A DNA stretch of 10,385 nucleotides, from positions 1-10,385 of the forward strand of contig JACFNM010000128.1 of the NCBI GenBank assembly GCA_019454915.1, written 5' to 3'. Below are positions 1-7,135 of the stretch, piece by piece. The notes below the pieces were generated by a model, which was not told where the DNA came from, did no database searches, and saw nothing but the letters and a program-made list of their open reading frames with translations. Position 1 is the first letter of the stretch. Every line of letters starts with the position of its first letter. Source of the stretch: Chitinophagaceae bacterium (GTDB taxonomy: Bacteria; Bacteroidota; Bacteroidia; Chitinophagales; Chitinophagaceae). A program made the position numbers and the translations under genes.

Positions 1-1293
1 GGCTTCGGGGTTAAAGTGGAAATTGAGTGATACATTATCCGCAACGGAGTACAAGGTCTGGGTAAGTTCCTGTACCAGCACTTTCTCGCCTTCTCTTTCA
101 TCGTCGAGGTATGCGAAATTGCCGTTTCCCTTTTTTGCCAGCGCTTCAATTTTGGAATCTTTATAATTACCCATCCCTACTCCTAAGCAGGTAAGGTAGA
201 TGCCTCCCTGCTTCATATTTAGTATCAGGCTTTCCAGTTCAGTTTCATTAGAGATACCAACGTTGAAGTCTCCGTCGGTGGCCAGAATTACCCGGTTATT
301 TCCGTTTTCTATAAAGGTATTATGTGCCAGGCGATATGCCTGACGGATGCCCGCCTCGCCGGGAGTAAATCCGCCTGCTGCCAGGTCTTCTATAGCCTGG
401 AGGATTGTATCTTTTTTCTCCCCTCCTGTTGGTGGCAGCATGATTCCGGTAACGCCGCCATATACCACAATGGATACGGTGTCTATGGGCCGCAGGTTCT
501 CTACCAGCTTCCTGAAGGCGGATTTCAGCAGGGGTAACCGGTTAGGCATATCCATCGAACCAGACACGTCTATCAGGAATACCAGATTGCTTGGAGGAAT
601 GTCATCTAAATTGATTTTTTTTGAGGACATTTCTACAAACAGAAGTTGATTGGCATTATTCCAGGGGCAGGAACTTAATTGTGAACGCACGGAGAAAATA
701 TTATCACCTTCGGGCTCCCGGTAGTTGAAATTAAAATAGTTCAACATTTCTTCAATCCGTACCGCATCTTCCGGCACCATTCCGTTCATATTGATGAACC
801 TTCGGATATTGCTGTAGGAGGCCCTGTTGACATTGGGCGTGATGCCCGTTACCGGGTCATCCTCCGTATTAATGAAATTGTTTTCAACCAGTGCGCTGTA
901 GGTCTCGTTGGCAACGGACAGCCGTCGCTCGCCGATTTGTTTGGGAAGGGTGGTACGGGATACCAGGTAATGTTTCTGAAGGCTTGCCGTATAAGGCAGC
1001 ATCTTCATGGTGATATGCTGATATTGGGATGTATTGACTTTTACGGAAACGGATTGGTATCCGTCTAATGTAAGCGTAATACTATCCTTGGCAACGGCGC
1101 TGGGAATGCCGAAGGCACCGCCGATACCGCTTGAGTAGAGATAACCGGTGGAATGCAAAACAATCTTCACATTTTGAAGAGGTCTGTTTTTACCATCCTT
1201 AATTTCTCCCCTCAGGTAAAACTGAGCGGAAACGGTTGTAAAAAAACAGAGCCATCCCAGAAGCAAAGCCATCTGTTTTGTACGGTACTGCAT
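1..1293 (-). CDS. Secreted YfbK-type von Willebrand factor A domain protein (3' end cut by window)
   Basis: The frame is open from ATG at 1293 to the window edge (431 codons, no stop), so the C-terminus is missing. Residues 1-23 form a signal peptide (RTK, hydrophobic core, VSA before Gln24), which supports this start and export from the cytoplasm. Residues about 26-96 resemble a carboxypeptidase-regulatory-like beta-sandwich (GEIKDGKNRPLQNVKI, then a DGYQSVSVKV strand). Residues about 140-235 match the YfbK-type VWF N-terminal domain (NRASYSNIRRF, EDAVRIEEMLNYF). The VWA domain starts near 236 and keeps the metal-ion-dependent adhesion site: D242-V-S-G-S246, T310 in GGFTPGE and D340 in ATDGDFNVG. 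LGVGMGNYKDSKIEALA is also typical of the family. VWA domains bind protein ligands through a divalent metal; the partner here is unknown. It follows hpt by 69 bp on the same strand and may be the last gene of that transcript. I saw no TAnnTTTG box in the gap. Confidence 0.93.
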   Translation of the reverse strand, partial: MQYRTKQMALLLGWLCFFTTVSAQFYLRGEIKDGKNRPLQNVKIVLHSTGYLYSSGIGGAFGIPSAVAKDSITLTLDGYQSVSVKVNTSQYQHITMKMLPYTASLQKHYLVSRTTLPKQIGERRLSVANETYSALVENNFINTEDDPVTGITPNVNRASYSNIRRFINMNGMVPEDAVRIEEMLNYFNFNYREPEGDNIFSVRSQLSSCPWNNANQLLFVEMSSKKINLDDIPPSNLVFLIDVSGSMDMPNRLPLLKSAFRKLVENLRPIDTVSIVVYGGVTGIMLPPTGGEKKDTILQAIEDLAAGGFTPGEAGIRQAYRLAHNTFIENGNNRVILATDGDFNVGISNETELESLILNMKQGGIYLTCLGVGMGNYKDSKIEALAKKGNGNFAYLDDEREGEKVLVQELTQTLYSVADNVSLNFHFNPEA

Positions 1294-1362
1294 GATAGAA
1301 CAGTCGTTTTAGCATAATTAACGATATTGGATTCATGATATTTTCAATCCGGCAATTATACT

Positions 1363-1899
1363 TTATTCATATAGTTCATATAATTCGTTGAGGTTTCTCC
1401 CCAATCCGTTATAGTCAAGTCCGTATCCCACCACAAATTTATTAGGTATAACAAACCCACGGTAATCAATTTTAACCGGAAATTGGGTTGACTCTTCTTT
1501 ATGAAGCAGGGTGCATATTTTCAGGGAGGCCGGCTGCTGGTGCCTGAGTTGAGGCAAAAACTGGTGCATGGTTTTGCCGGTATCCACGATGTCTTCCAGC
1601 ACAATCACATCCCGTTCAATCAGGGGTACATCCAGTCCGATAGAAGTAATCACATGTCCGGAAGATACGGTGCCTTTATAAGATGCCAGTTTGATAAAGC
1701 AGATTTCTGCCGGATGGTGTAGCATCTTGAAAAGATCGGAGGCAAACATAAAGGATCCATTTAAGACGGCAATGAATAATGGTGTTTTGCCCTGATAATC
1801 TTTTTCTATGCGATGGGCAATTTCCCCGATTTTGGATTTAATCAGTTCTTCCGATAGATAAGGCTTAAACAGTTTGTCGTGGATTTGAATGGCAGGCAT
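1363..1899 (-). CDS. hpt: Hypoxanthine phosphoribosyltransferase
   Basis: A 178-residue type I phosphoribosyltransferase of normal length for bacterial Hpt. The family converts hypoxanthine (and often guanine) plus PRPP to IMP/GMP in cytoplasmic purine salvage. The PRPP loop VIVLEDIVDTGKT is at residues 98-110 with the acidic pair E102-D103. FIAVLNGSFMFASDL (42-56) is the N-terminal PPi-loop region, and LASYKGTVSSG (71-81) matches the flexible Ser-Tyr loop. IPNKFVVGYGLDYNGLGRN (151-169) holds the purine-contacting Lys154 and Asp162. The start lies 3 nt after the stop of the GH73/LysM gene, so the two are almost certainly co-transcribed. The C-terminal NELYELYE tail is acidic. The assignment is firm; the preference for hypoxanthine over guanine cannot be read from the sequence. 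Confidence 0.95.
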   Translation of the reverse strand: MPAIQIHDKLFKPYLSEELIKSKIGEIAHRIEKDYQGKTPLFIAVLNGSFMFASDLFKMLHHPAEICFIKLASYKGTVSSGHVITSIGLDVPLIERDVIVLEDIVDTGKTMHQFLPQLRHQQPASLKICTLLHKEESTQFPVKIDYRGFVIPNKFVVGYGLDYNGLGRNLNELYELYE

Positions 1900-1902
1900 G
1901 GT

Positions 1903-3168
1903 CTAATTTTTATAAATAAGAAGCTCCTGTCCACTATGAATCATGTCTCCTTTTAATTGATTCCAAACCCGGATTTGTTCAACGGTTACGTCATATTTTC
2001 GGGAAATTCCAAAGAGGGTTTCTTTTTGTTGCACGATGTGTTGAACGAGTTGCCGGGAATGAGATTTGTCTGTATTAACGGACGGTTCCGGGTTAACCGT
2101 GTCGGTAAGAACAACTTCCTTGTGATTGCGATTGTCCGCAATAATACCCGCAGCGACATCCTTCTGTAATGCAAGCCGCTGACCCGGAGTAAGCAAGGCA
2201 TTACGCTGCAACTGGTTATAGGCCAGTAAATGATCCAAACGGATGCCTTCTTCCTGAGCTACATCATAAAGAGATTCTCCTTTTCGAACGACGTGAACCG
2301 GCTGGGCGCCCTGTCGTCTTTTCCTTTGAAGAAAGAGCAGTTGGTCTTTACGAATGATATCATCTGTCTCGTAGATTTCGTTGAAGTCCAGCAGGTGTTT
2401 GTACCTGATGGCGTATTGATCTGCGATGACCAGTAAAGAGGTGCCTTCCAGTGCAACAATTACTTTCGTATCGTTAATTTTAAAGGGCTCATTCGCCGGG
2501 TATCTTAATCGTAATGGTTGGACAGTTATTTCGGGCTCATCATTTTTCAACCCCGGTTTGGCTGGTCCGGGATTCAACACCGGATTGGTTGAGGGCGTCT
2601 CTGCATCCGCATACAAGGCCGGTTCCTCGTCTAAGGTTTTTCGGCCTAAAGCTACAAGAGAGTACAATTGGAGGTCATAGTCTTCAACATACCGGATCAA
2701 TTGTTGGGTATATTTGGGGTTGGTTGCATAACCGGCCTTTTTCAATCCTTTAGCCCACTCTTTATAATCTAACGGGTCAATATCGAAGAGAAATGCATAC
2801 CGCTGGCTGTTTTTTAGAAAATCAGAATGATCCCTGTAGGAGTCTTCAGCGGAGCCATAGGCACGGAAACATTCTCCCCTTTCATCATCATCGTGATAGA
2901 CCCGGCTGCCTGACCATGCCGTTTTGCATTTGATACCAAAATGATTATTTGAGCGCTTTACCAGGTTGCTTGCGCCTGCCTGTGTTTCCAGTATTCCCTG
3001 CGCTAATTTAATGGAAGCGGGAACGCCGGTACGTTCCATTTCCCGGATTGCAAGATATTTGTAGGTATTGATGTATTGAACGATGGCAGGATTCTGCCCG
3101 TGTACAATCGTAATCGTGCAAACGATAAACGTCCATATGAAAAACACTTTCTTGTTCATGGATAACAT
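1903..3168 (-). CDS. Secreted GH73 N-acetylglucosaminidase with C-terminal LysM repeats
   Basis: A 421-residue exported peptidoglycan hydrolase. A signal peptide covers residues 4-24 (NKK, hydrophobic core, VHG before Gln25). Residues about 30-170 are a GH73/FlgJ-type glucosaminidase domain: GVPASIKLAQGILETQAGAS carries the probable catalytic acid E61, followed by NNHFGIKCK (74-82), FRAYGSAEDSYRDHSDFL and the WAKGLKKAGYATNPKY segment. A Pro/Asn/Glu-rich linker (about 180-230) leads to three LysM-like modules: a degenerate one near 236-281, one at 291-335 (VHVVRKGESLYDVAQEEGI) and one at 376-419 (QHIVQQKETLFGISRKYDV). The family cleaves the GlcNAc-MurNAc bond of peptidoglycan, and LysM domains bind the glycan. 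The start is uncertain: ATG at 3168 lies 1 nt after the methyltransferase stop, but ATG at 3159 (Met4) gives a more ordinary signal peptide. No Shine-Dalgarno sequence is visible at either. Confidence 0.93.
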   Translation of the reverse strand: MLSMNKKVFFIWTFIVCTITIVHGQNPAIVQYINTYKYLAIREMERTGVPASIKLAQGILETQAGASNLVKRSNNHFGIKCKTAWSGSRVYHDDDERGECFRAYGSAEDSYRDHSDFLKNSQRYAFLFDIDPLDYKEWAKGLKKAGYATNPKYTQQLIRYVEDYDLQLYSLVALGRKTLDEEPALYADAETPSTNPVLNPGPAKPGLKNDEPEITVQPLRLRYPANEPFKINDTKVIVALEGTSLLVIADQYAIRYKHLLDFNEIYETDDIIRKDQLLFLQRKRRQGAQPVHVVRKGESLYDVAQEEGIRLDHLLAYNQLQRNALLTPGQRLALQKDVAAGIIADNRNHKEVVLTDTVNPEPSVNTDKSHSRQLVQHIVQQKETLFGISRKYDVTVEQIRVWNQLKGDMIHSGQELLIYKN

Positions 3169-3169
3169 T

Positions 3170-3814
3170 CTATTTTTTCATAATCAGCATTAATCCGTCT
3201 CTGACCGTCAATAAAACCTGATCCACCCGGCTGTCCTGCTTAATATGTTCATTGAAAGCTTGTATCGCCATCGCATTCTTATTCGTTACCGGATCTTCCA
3301 GTACCCGCCCGTGAAACAGTACATTATCGGCTATGATAATACCCCCTGTCCGGAGCTGTGCCATCACCATTTCATAGTATCGGATATAATTTACCTTATC
3401 GGCATCCAGAAACACGATATCCCATCTTTCATCCAGCGCCGGTATGATCTCCAGGGCATTCCCGATGTGCAAATTAATAAGATCTTTTACCTTGCTTTTG
3501 TTAAAAAAAGACTGAGCCTTTGCCCCGTCTTCTTCCCTCAGCTCAATGGTGTATAAGAGACCGTCTTCCGTTAATCCTTCTGCCAGACAAAGCGCGCTAT
3601 AGCCTGTAAAAGTTCCAATCTCTAGAATCCTGGATGGACGGATTATCTTACTCAGCATGGTTAGCAACTGCCCCTGTACAGGACCACTGAGCATGTGGCT
3701 TTTCGGGTGTGTTTTTCGGGTAAAATCGGCCACCTCTTTCAGGAGTTCATCTTCTGCGCTGGAAAATGAAGCGGCATAATCTTCTGCGGCCGGGTTAGTT
3801 AATGTGAGATTCAT
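3170..3814 (-). CDS. Class I SAM-dependent O-methyltransferase (caffeoyl-CoA OMT-like family)
   Basis: A 214-residue cytoplasmic methyltransferase of the PF01596-like group, full length for bacterial members. The SAM-binding motif I is ILEIGTFTGYSALCLAEGL (63-81). YTIELREED (88-96) supplies the acidic residue that normally contacts the SAM ribose. WDIVFLDADKVNYIRYYEM (131-149) contains D137 and D139, and IADNVLFHGRV (161-171) contains D163-N164. These are the divalent-metal ligands in this family. MLSGPVQGQLL (41-51) is the usual N-terminal signature. Family members methylate catechol-like hydroxyls; the substrate here is not predictable. It is the first gene of a minus-strand cluster, with a promoter a few bases before the ATG, and its TAG stop is 1 nt from the next possible start. 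Its place beside a peptidoglycan hydrolase and hpt does not suggest a pathway. Confidence 0.92.
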   Translation of the reverse strand: MNLTLTNPAAEDYAASFSSAEDELLKEVADFTRKTHPKSHMLSGPVQGQLLTMLSKIIRPSRILEIGTFTGYSALCLAEGLTEDGLLYTIELREEDGAKAQSFFNKSKVKDLINLHIGNALEIIPALDERWDIVFLDADKVNYIRYYEMVMAQLRTGGIIIADNVLFHGRVLEDPVTNKNAMAIQAFNEHIKQDSRVDQVLLTVRDGLMLIMKK

Positions 3815-3821
3815 GATAAAA

Positions 3822-3852
3822 CAAAGGTAAGACTCATAAATGCTTTATTCAA
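3822..3852 (-). promoter_or_regulatory. Bacteroidota-type promoter for the methyltransferase-GH73-hpt cluster
   Basis: On the minus strand the -7 element TACCTTTG (3829-3822) fits TAnnTTTG exactly. A -33 TTG (3852-3850) lies 20 bp upstream, close to the usual spacing of about 19. Only 7 nt separate the -7 box from the ATG at 3814, so transcription should begin at or next to the start codon, giving a leaderless or nearly leaderless mRNA. Confidence 0.75.
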
Positions 3853-3920
3853 TATCACGACTTCTGAAACTTGTTTAGCACATGAGTACCCCATGATCCC
3901 GTTATTTTCACGCAGTCGCC

Positions 3921-3940
3921 GGATAAGTATCTTCTTATCC
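3921..3940. repeat. Perfect inverted repeat in the divergent intergenic region
   Basis: GGATAAG and CTTATCC form a perfect 7-bp stem around a 6-nt TATCTT loop. On the plus strand it is followed by TTTTCC, so it resembles a weak intrinsic terminator, but no plus-strand gene lies upstream to terminate. It sits about 80 bp before the -7 box of the CoA-transferase gene and about 70 bp before the -33 of the methyltransferase promoter, so a regulator-binding site is equally possible. Its function is unknown. Confidence 0.4.
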
Positions 3941-4017
3941 TTTTCCAAGGCGTTTTATGAACGAACCGGAAGGGCTAAGATTGTCCTGAATCGGACGGAT
4001 TAACATATTTATTTCAA

Positions 4018-4025
4018 TACTTTTG
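4018..4025 (+). promoter_or_regulatory. -7 promoter element for the CoA-transferase gene
   Basis: TACTTTTG fits the Bacteroidota -7 consensus TAnnTTTG exactly and ends 35 nt before the ATG at 4061. I could not find a good TTG at the -33 position, so the upstream element is weak or absent. Confidence 0.55.
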
Positions 4026-4060
4026 CCGGTTTAGAATGATAACGGACTAAATAAGAAAAA

Positions 4061-5347
4061 ATGGATCAAAATCAATATACATCGCCTTCGGACGCCATAA
4101 AATGTATTCAGTCAGGCAATCGTGTTTTTTTACACGGAAGTGCTGCCACTCCGGTTGCCTTGATTGAAGCGCTGCAGGCCCGACATGCTGAATTGGAAAA
4201 TGTGGAACTGGTGAGTATTACAAACTTAGGGAAGATTGATTTCAATAAGCCGGAATACAGAAAGAGTTTTTTTTTCAACTCGCTGTTTGTATCTGCCAAT
4301 ACCCGTGCTGTGGCCAATAGCAATGGAGGTGATTATGTACCCATCTTTTTGAGTGAGATACCGCAATTGTTTAAGAAATCCATATTGCCGATTGATGTGG
4401 CGCTGGTGCAGGTGTCGCCTCCGGACGACCACGGATATTGCAGTTTGGGTACTTCTGTTGATATTGCCCGGTCGGCAGTGGATACCGCTAAAATAGTAAT
4501 CGCGCAGGTGAACCCTAAGATGCCGCGTACCCATGGCGATGGATTTTTACATGTCAGCCGGCTACACAAAATAGTGTGGCAGGAAACCGATCTTCCCGAA
4601 GTAAATTATTCTCAGCGGGTAACTGAAACCACCGAAAAAATTGGGCGGTTTGTGGCTTCATTGATTGATGACGGCGCTTGTCTTCAGATGGGGATTGGGG
4701 TGATTCCCGACCAGGTATTAAAAAACCTGAACGGTCATAAAAACCTGGGGCTGCATACCGAAATGATGTCCGATGGTGTCATTCCTTTATTAGAAAAGGG
4801 GGTCATTAACAACAGCAGGAAAATAATCAACACGGGACGTTCGGTTACCGGATTTATTGTTGGTACGCGAAAGTTATACGACTTTGTGCATGACAACCCA
4901 TCAGTAAGAGTCATGGATATCGGTTATGTGAACGATGCCGGCAATATCCGCCGGAACCCACTGGCAACGGCTATCAATAGTGCGATAGAAATTGATCTTA
5001 CCGGGCAGGTATGTGCAGATTCCATTGGCACTTATCAATATTCCGGTATAGGCGGCCAGATGGATTTTATGCGGGGTGCTTCCCTGTCAGAAAATGGCAA
5101 GCCGATAATTGCCATGCCATCTGTTACGGCAAAAGGCATATCACGTATTGTTCCGTATTTAAAACAGGGAGCCGGTGTGGTTACCACCCGCGGACATGTG
5201 CATTGGGTTGTTACGGAATACGGTATCGTGGATTTGTTTGGTAAGAATCTTAAGCAGAGAGCCAGGGCGCTTATAAATATTGCTCACCCCGATCACCGCG
5301 AAGAATTGGATAGAGCCTATTATGAACGATTTAATCGGGAGTCGTAA
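4061..5347 (+). CDS. Acetyl-CoA hydrolase/CoA-transferase family protein (4-hydroxybutyrate or acetate CoA-transferase-like)
   Basis: A 428-residue family I CoA-transferase. Residues about 5-180 form the N-terminal domain (VALVQVSPPDDHGYCSLG at 113-130). The C-terminal domain has QMGIGVIPDQVL (209-220), LHTEMMSDGV (231-240), SGIGGQMDFMRGA (328-340) and VVTEYGIVDLFGKNL (383-397). E234 in HTEM is the expected nucleophile that forms the glutamyl-CoA thioester. Family members move CoA between acyl-CoA and acetate or another carboxylate; some annotated as hydrolases are really transferases. Length and motifs best fit 4-hydroxybutyrate/acetate CoA-transferases, but the acyl substrate cannot be read from the sequence. 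No butyrate-pathway gene is next to it. It is divergent from the methyltransferase cluster and 125 bp ahead of proC, which has its own promoter-like box, so it is probably monocistronic. Confidence 0.92.
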   Translation: MDQNQYTSPSDAIKCIQSGNRVFLHGSAATPVALIEALQARHAELENVELVSITNLGKIDFNKPEYRKSFFFNSLFVSANTRAVANSNGGDYVPIFLSEIPQLFKKSILPIDVALVQVSPPDDHGYCSLGTSVDIARSAVDTAKIVIAQVNPKMPRTHGDGFLHVSRLHKIVWQETDLPEVNYSQRVTETTEKIGRFVASLIDDGACLQMGIGVIPDQVLKNLNGHKNLGLHTEMMSDGVIPLLEKGVINNSRKIINTGRSVTGFIVGTRKLYDFVHDNPSVRVMDIGYVNDAGNIRRNPLATAINSAIEIDLTGQVCADSIGTYQYSGIGGQMDFMRGASLSENGKPIIAMPSVTAKGISRIVPYLKQGAGVVTTRGHVHWVVTEYGIVDLFGKNLKQRARALINIAHPDHREELDRAYYERFNRES

Positions 5348-5432
5348 TTTTAGCAACCGGGGAGACAGGAGGAGAACGGATAGTGTAGATTCTGTCCTGT
5401 TGAAAAATGATCGGGATTTTAACTGTCCGGCT

Positions 5433-5440
5433 TAAATTTG
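5433..5440 (+). promoter_or_regulatory. -7 promoter element for proC
   Basis: TAAATTTG fits TAnnTTTG exactly and ends 32 nt before the proC ATG at 5473. The nearest TTG upstream (5400-5402) is about 30 bp away, too far for a standard -33 element. The A/T-rich leader after the box has no Shine-Dalgarno sequence, as is usual in this phylum. Confidence 0.5.
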
Positions 5441-5472
5441 CGTACTATTTATAAAAGGTTCAAAAATTAATA

Positions 5473-6276
5473 ATGAATAAAAAAATAGCCATTATCGGCG
5501 GAGGGAATTTAGGCTCGGCGATTGCAGAAGGGTTGATTCAGAGCGGTTTTATTTCGCCCGGACAAATTCTGATTACCAAAAGAAATATCGCTACTCTTCG
5601 GTCCCTCGAAGAACGAGGTGTGTTGATTAGCAAAGACAATGCCGACGCGCTTCGTTTTGCCGACCTGGTTATTCTGGCCATCAAACCTTTTCAGGTAAAG
5701 GATGTTTTGAACGGACTGAAATCTGATTTCGATAAAAAGCGGCATATACTTGTTTCGGTTATTACCGGTGTTAGTACCGGTGATATACGGGAGATGTTGA
5801 ATAATGATTTGTCTATTGTCCGGGCTATGCCGAACACCGCCATTGCTATTCAGGAAAGCATGACCTGTATCAGCGCAAGGGATGTTTCGGAAGAGCAACT
5901 GAGCTATGTGAAAGAAGTATTTGAGCAATTAGGCAGGGTTGTCATCATTGAAGAAAAATTAATGGACGCGGCCACGGTACTCGCTGCCTGTGGTACGGCT
6001 TACGCCATGCGCTATATCCGGGCTAATATCCAGGGAGGGATTGAGATTGGATTTGACGCAACCACGGCGCGACTGATTGCTGCCCAAACCGTAAAGGGCG
6101 CCGCTCAGTTATTACTGCAAAAAAACACGCATCCCGAACAGGAGATTGATAAAGTAACTACGCCGAAAGGATGTACGATTGCCGGTTTAAATGAAATGGA
6201 ACACCGGGGTTTTAGCTCTTCGCTGATAAAGGGAGTGGTAGCCAGTTATGATAAAATTTTAGAGGATAATAAGTAA
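5473..6276 (+). CDS. proC: Pyrroline-5-carboxylate reductase
   Basis: A 267-residue cytoplasmic enzyme of standard length that reduces 1-pyrroline-5-carboxylate to L-proline with NAD(P)H, the last step of proline synthesis. The N-terminal Rossmann motif is IAIIGGGNLGSAIAEGL (5-21). LVILAIKPFQV (65-75) and SIVRAMPNTA (114-123) are the usual cofactor and substrate contacts. The C-terminal dimer domain has VTTPKGCTIAGLNEME (228-243) in place of the common SPGGTT signature, and VLAACGTAYAMRYIRA (169-184) where many bacteria have SGSGPAY. I read both as lineage variants, not damage, because the rest of the fold is intact. The ATG at 5473 starts four residues before the first beta-strand, as in typical ProC. 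osmC converges on it from the other strand. Confidence 0.95.
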   Translation: MNKKIAIIGGGNLGSAIAEGLIQSGFISPGQILITKRNIATLRSLEERGVLISKDNADALRFADLVILAIKPFQVKDVLNGLKSDFDKKRHILVSVITGVSTGDIREMLNNDLSIVRAMPNTAIAIQESMTCISARDVSEEQLSYVKEVFEQLGRVVIIEEKLMDAATVLAACGTAYAMRYIRANIQGGIEIGFDATTARLIAAQTVKGAAQLLLQKNTHPEQEIDKVTTPKGCTIAGLNEMEHRGFSSSLIKGVVASYDKILEDNK

Positions 6277-6295
6277 GAAATCGTTGCTATTTAGA

Positions 6296-6310
6296 CGGAA
6301 TCCAATTCCG
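6296..6310. repeat. Short hairpin downstream of proC
   Basis: CGGAAT and ATTCCG form a perfect 6-bp stem with a CCA loop, starting 20 nt after the proC stop. No T-run follows it on the plus strand, so it is at best a weak or processed 3' end for proC. Confidence 0.3.
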
Positions 6311-6372
6311 GAAGCATTACTATAATTACATGCTCCGTGTGCGATGACACGCAAATAGTATAAACTCCGGAT

Positions 6373-6413
6373 AAAAAACCGGGGGATATTCTTTGACAAT
6401 AAAAATCCCCCGG
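6373..6413 (-). terminator. Intrinsic terminator of osmC
   Basis: Read on the minus strand, CCGGGGGAT (6413-6405) pairs perfectly with ATCCCCCGG (6387-6379) across a 17-nt loop. Six T residues follow directly (6378-6373). It begins 16 nt after the osmC stop. On the plus strand the same stem is followed by a mixed A/T stretch, so it may also stop proC transcripts, less efficiently. Confidence 0.85.
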
Positions 6414-6428
6414 CTGATTATTAAATTT

Positions 6429-6953
6429 TTAATGTACCAATTCGGGCTTATGATGAATGGTTACTTTTCCCTTCACTTCAACAGGATTGGAAAGGATATC
6501 CAATACGGGGCAAAGCAAGTCCACCTGCTCGGCTAATCGCTCCAGTTTCTCTTTGCGCTCACCCGACTCAATGATGGTTTCGTACTCAATTTTCTGGTAG
6601 CCGGGTCGCACCTCCTGGTTCAACCCGGTGAAACCCTGAGCGTCGAGATAGCCTTTGGTTTTTACCGTCACTTTGTCCAGATGGATTCCTTTCAGGGATG
6701 AAAGCGCGCGGTACATAATTGCCTGGCAGGCGCCTAAAGCGCCCAACACATATTCCACCGGATTGGGAGCGGCGTCCTGCCCTCCAAAGATTTCCGGCTC
6801 ATCAAATTGGTAATCAAACTGACGAGAACTGCTGGTAACGCTCACGTGTTCCCCCAATACTGATGTGGTTTCAAAAACAGCCTGAGCCTTTGCGGGATCA
6901 TTCTTCACTTCCCGGATAAGGCCTTCCAATGCTTCTTTTACAATTACTGACAT
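6429..6953 (-). CDS. OsmC/Ohr-family peroxide-reductase-like protein
   Basis: A 174-residue cytoplasmic protein of the OsmC/Ohr superfamily. The two redox cysteines are C76 in GALGACQAIMYRAL and C148 in VDLLCPVLDILSN, at the positions of the catalytic pair that reduces organic hydroperoxides. PNPVEYVLGALGAC (64-77) is the usual central-helix signature, and GYLDAQGF follows in the beta-sheet part. The N-terminal 35 residues form an extra helical segment, so the protein is somewhat longer than the smallest family members (about 140). This suggests the general OsmC-like/YhfA-type branch more than classical Ohr. Its substrate is not known. The only promoter I can find lies beyond a SAM-I riboswitch and a Cys-rich small ORF 191 nt upstream, which places the gene under sulfur/SAM control. 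No Shine-Dalgarno sequence is present; an A/T-rich stretch precedes the ATG. Confidence 0.92.
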   Translation of the reverse strand: MSVIVKEALEGLIREVKNDPAKAQAVFETTSVLGEHVSVTSSSRQFDYQFDEPEIFGGQDAAPNPVEYVLGALGACQAIMYRALSSLKGIHLDKVTVKTKGYLDAQGFTGLNQEVRPGYQKIEYETIIESGERKEKLERLAEQVDLLCPVLDILSNPVEVKGKVTIHHKPELVH

Positions 6954-6986
6954 GTTTACAAATTTTAATAATGAAAAAAAATGGAT

Positions 6987-7009
6987 AAAAATTCCTGATA
7001 GCGCTCAGG
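6987..7009 (-). terminator. Possible weak attenuator hairpin in the osmC leader
   Basis: On the minus strand CCTGA (7009-7005) and TCAGG (6998-6994) form a 5-bp stem around GCGCTA, followed by AATTTTT; a further run of eight T lies at 6981-6974. The hairpin is 41 nt before the osmC start. The stem is short for an efficient terminator, so this is only a candidate attenuator. Confidence 0.35.
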
Positions 7010-7025
7010 TAAAAGTTAATATGGA

Positions 7026-7056
7026 CCACTACTGTCAACTCACGAATTAACAGTGG
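7026..7056 (-). repeat. Hairpin between the small ORF and osmC
   Basis: Two overlapping pairings are possible: CCACT with AGTGG at the ends, or ACTGT with ACAGT inside plus an outer CC/GG, leaving a 3-nt bulge and 7 bp in total. No T-run follows. It could be a competing structure in the osmC leader. Confidence 0.4.
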
Positions 7057-7084
7057 GATGAGCTTGAATAAAATGCGAAAACAA

Positions 7085-7135
7085 ATTCTCCCCCGGTGAA
7101 GGATTAATCAGTCAGACTGAAATTGCGGGAGGAAT
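7085..7135 (-). repeat. Nested inverted repeats just after the Cys-rich small ORF
   Basis: An outer imperfect stem pairs ATTC-C-TCCC (minus 7135-7127) with GGGAGAAT (minus 7092-7085), leaving one bulged C. It encloses a perfect 5-bp hairpin, TCAGT and ACTGA around a CTG loop, at 7120-7108. It begins 10 nt past the stop of the small ORF, where a ribosome stalled on the Cys codons could influence downstream folding. I see no sure terminator in it. Confidence 0.4.

Noticed and set aside
5364..5401. ACAGGA / TCCTGT repeat after the CoA-transferase gene as a terminator
   Set aside because: Only 6 bp with a loop of over 20 nt and no T-run.
5509..5928. 139-codon minus-strand ORF opposite proC
   Set aside because: It is fully antisense to a clear proC, and its composition looks like a reverse-frame shadow.
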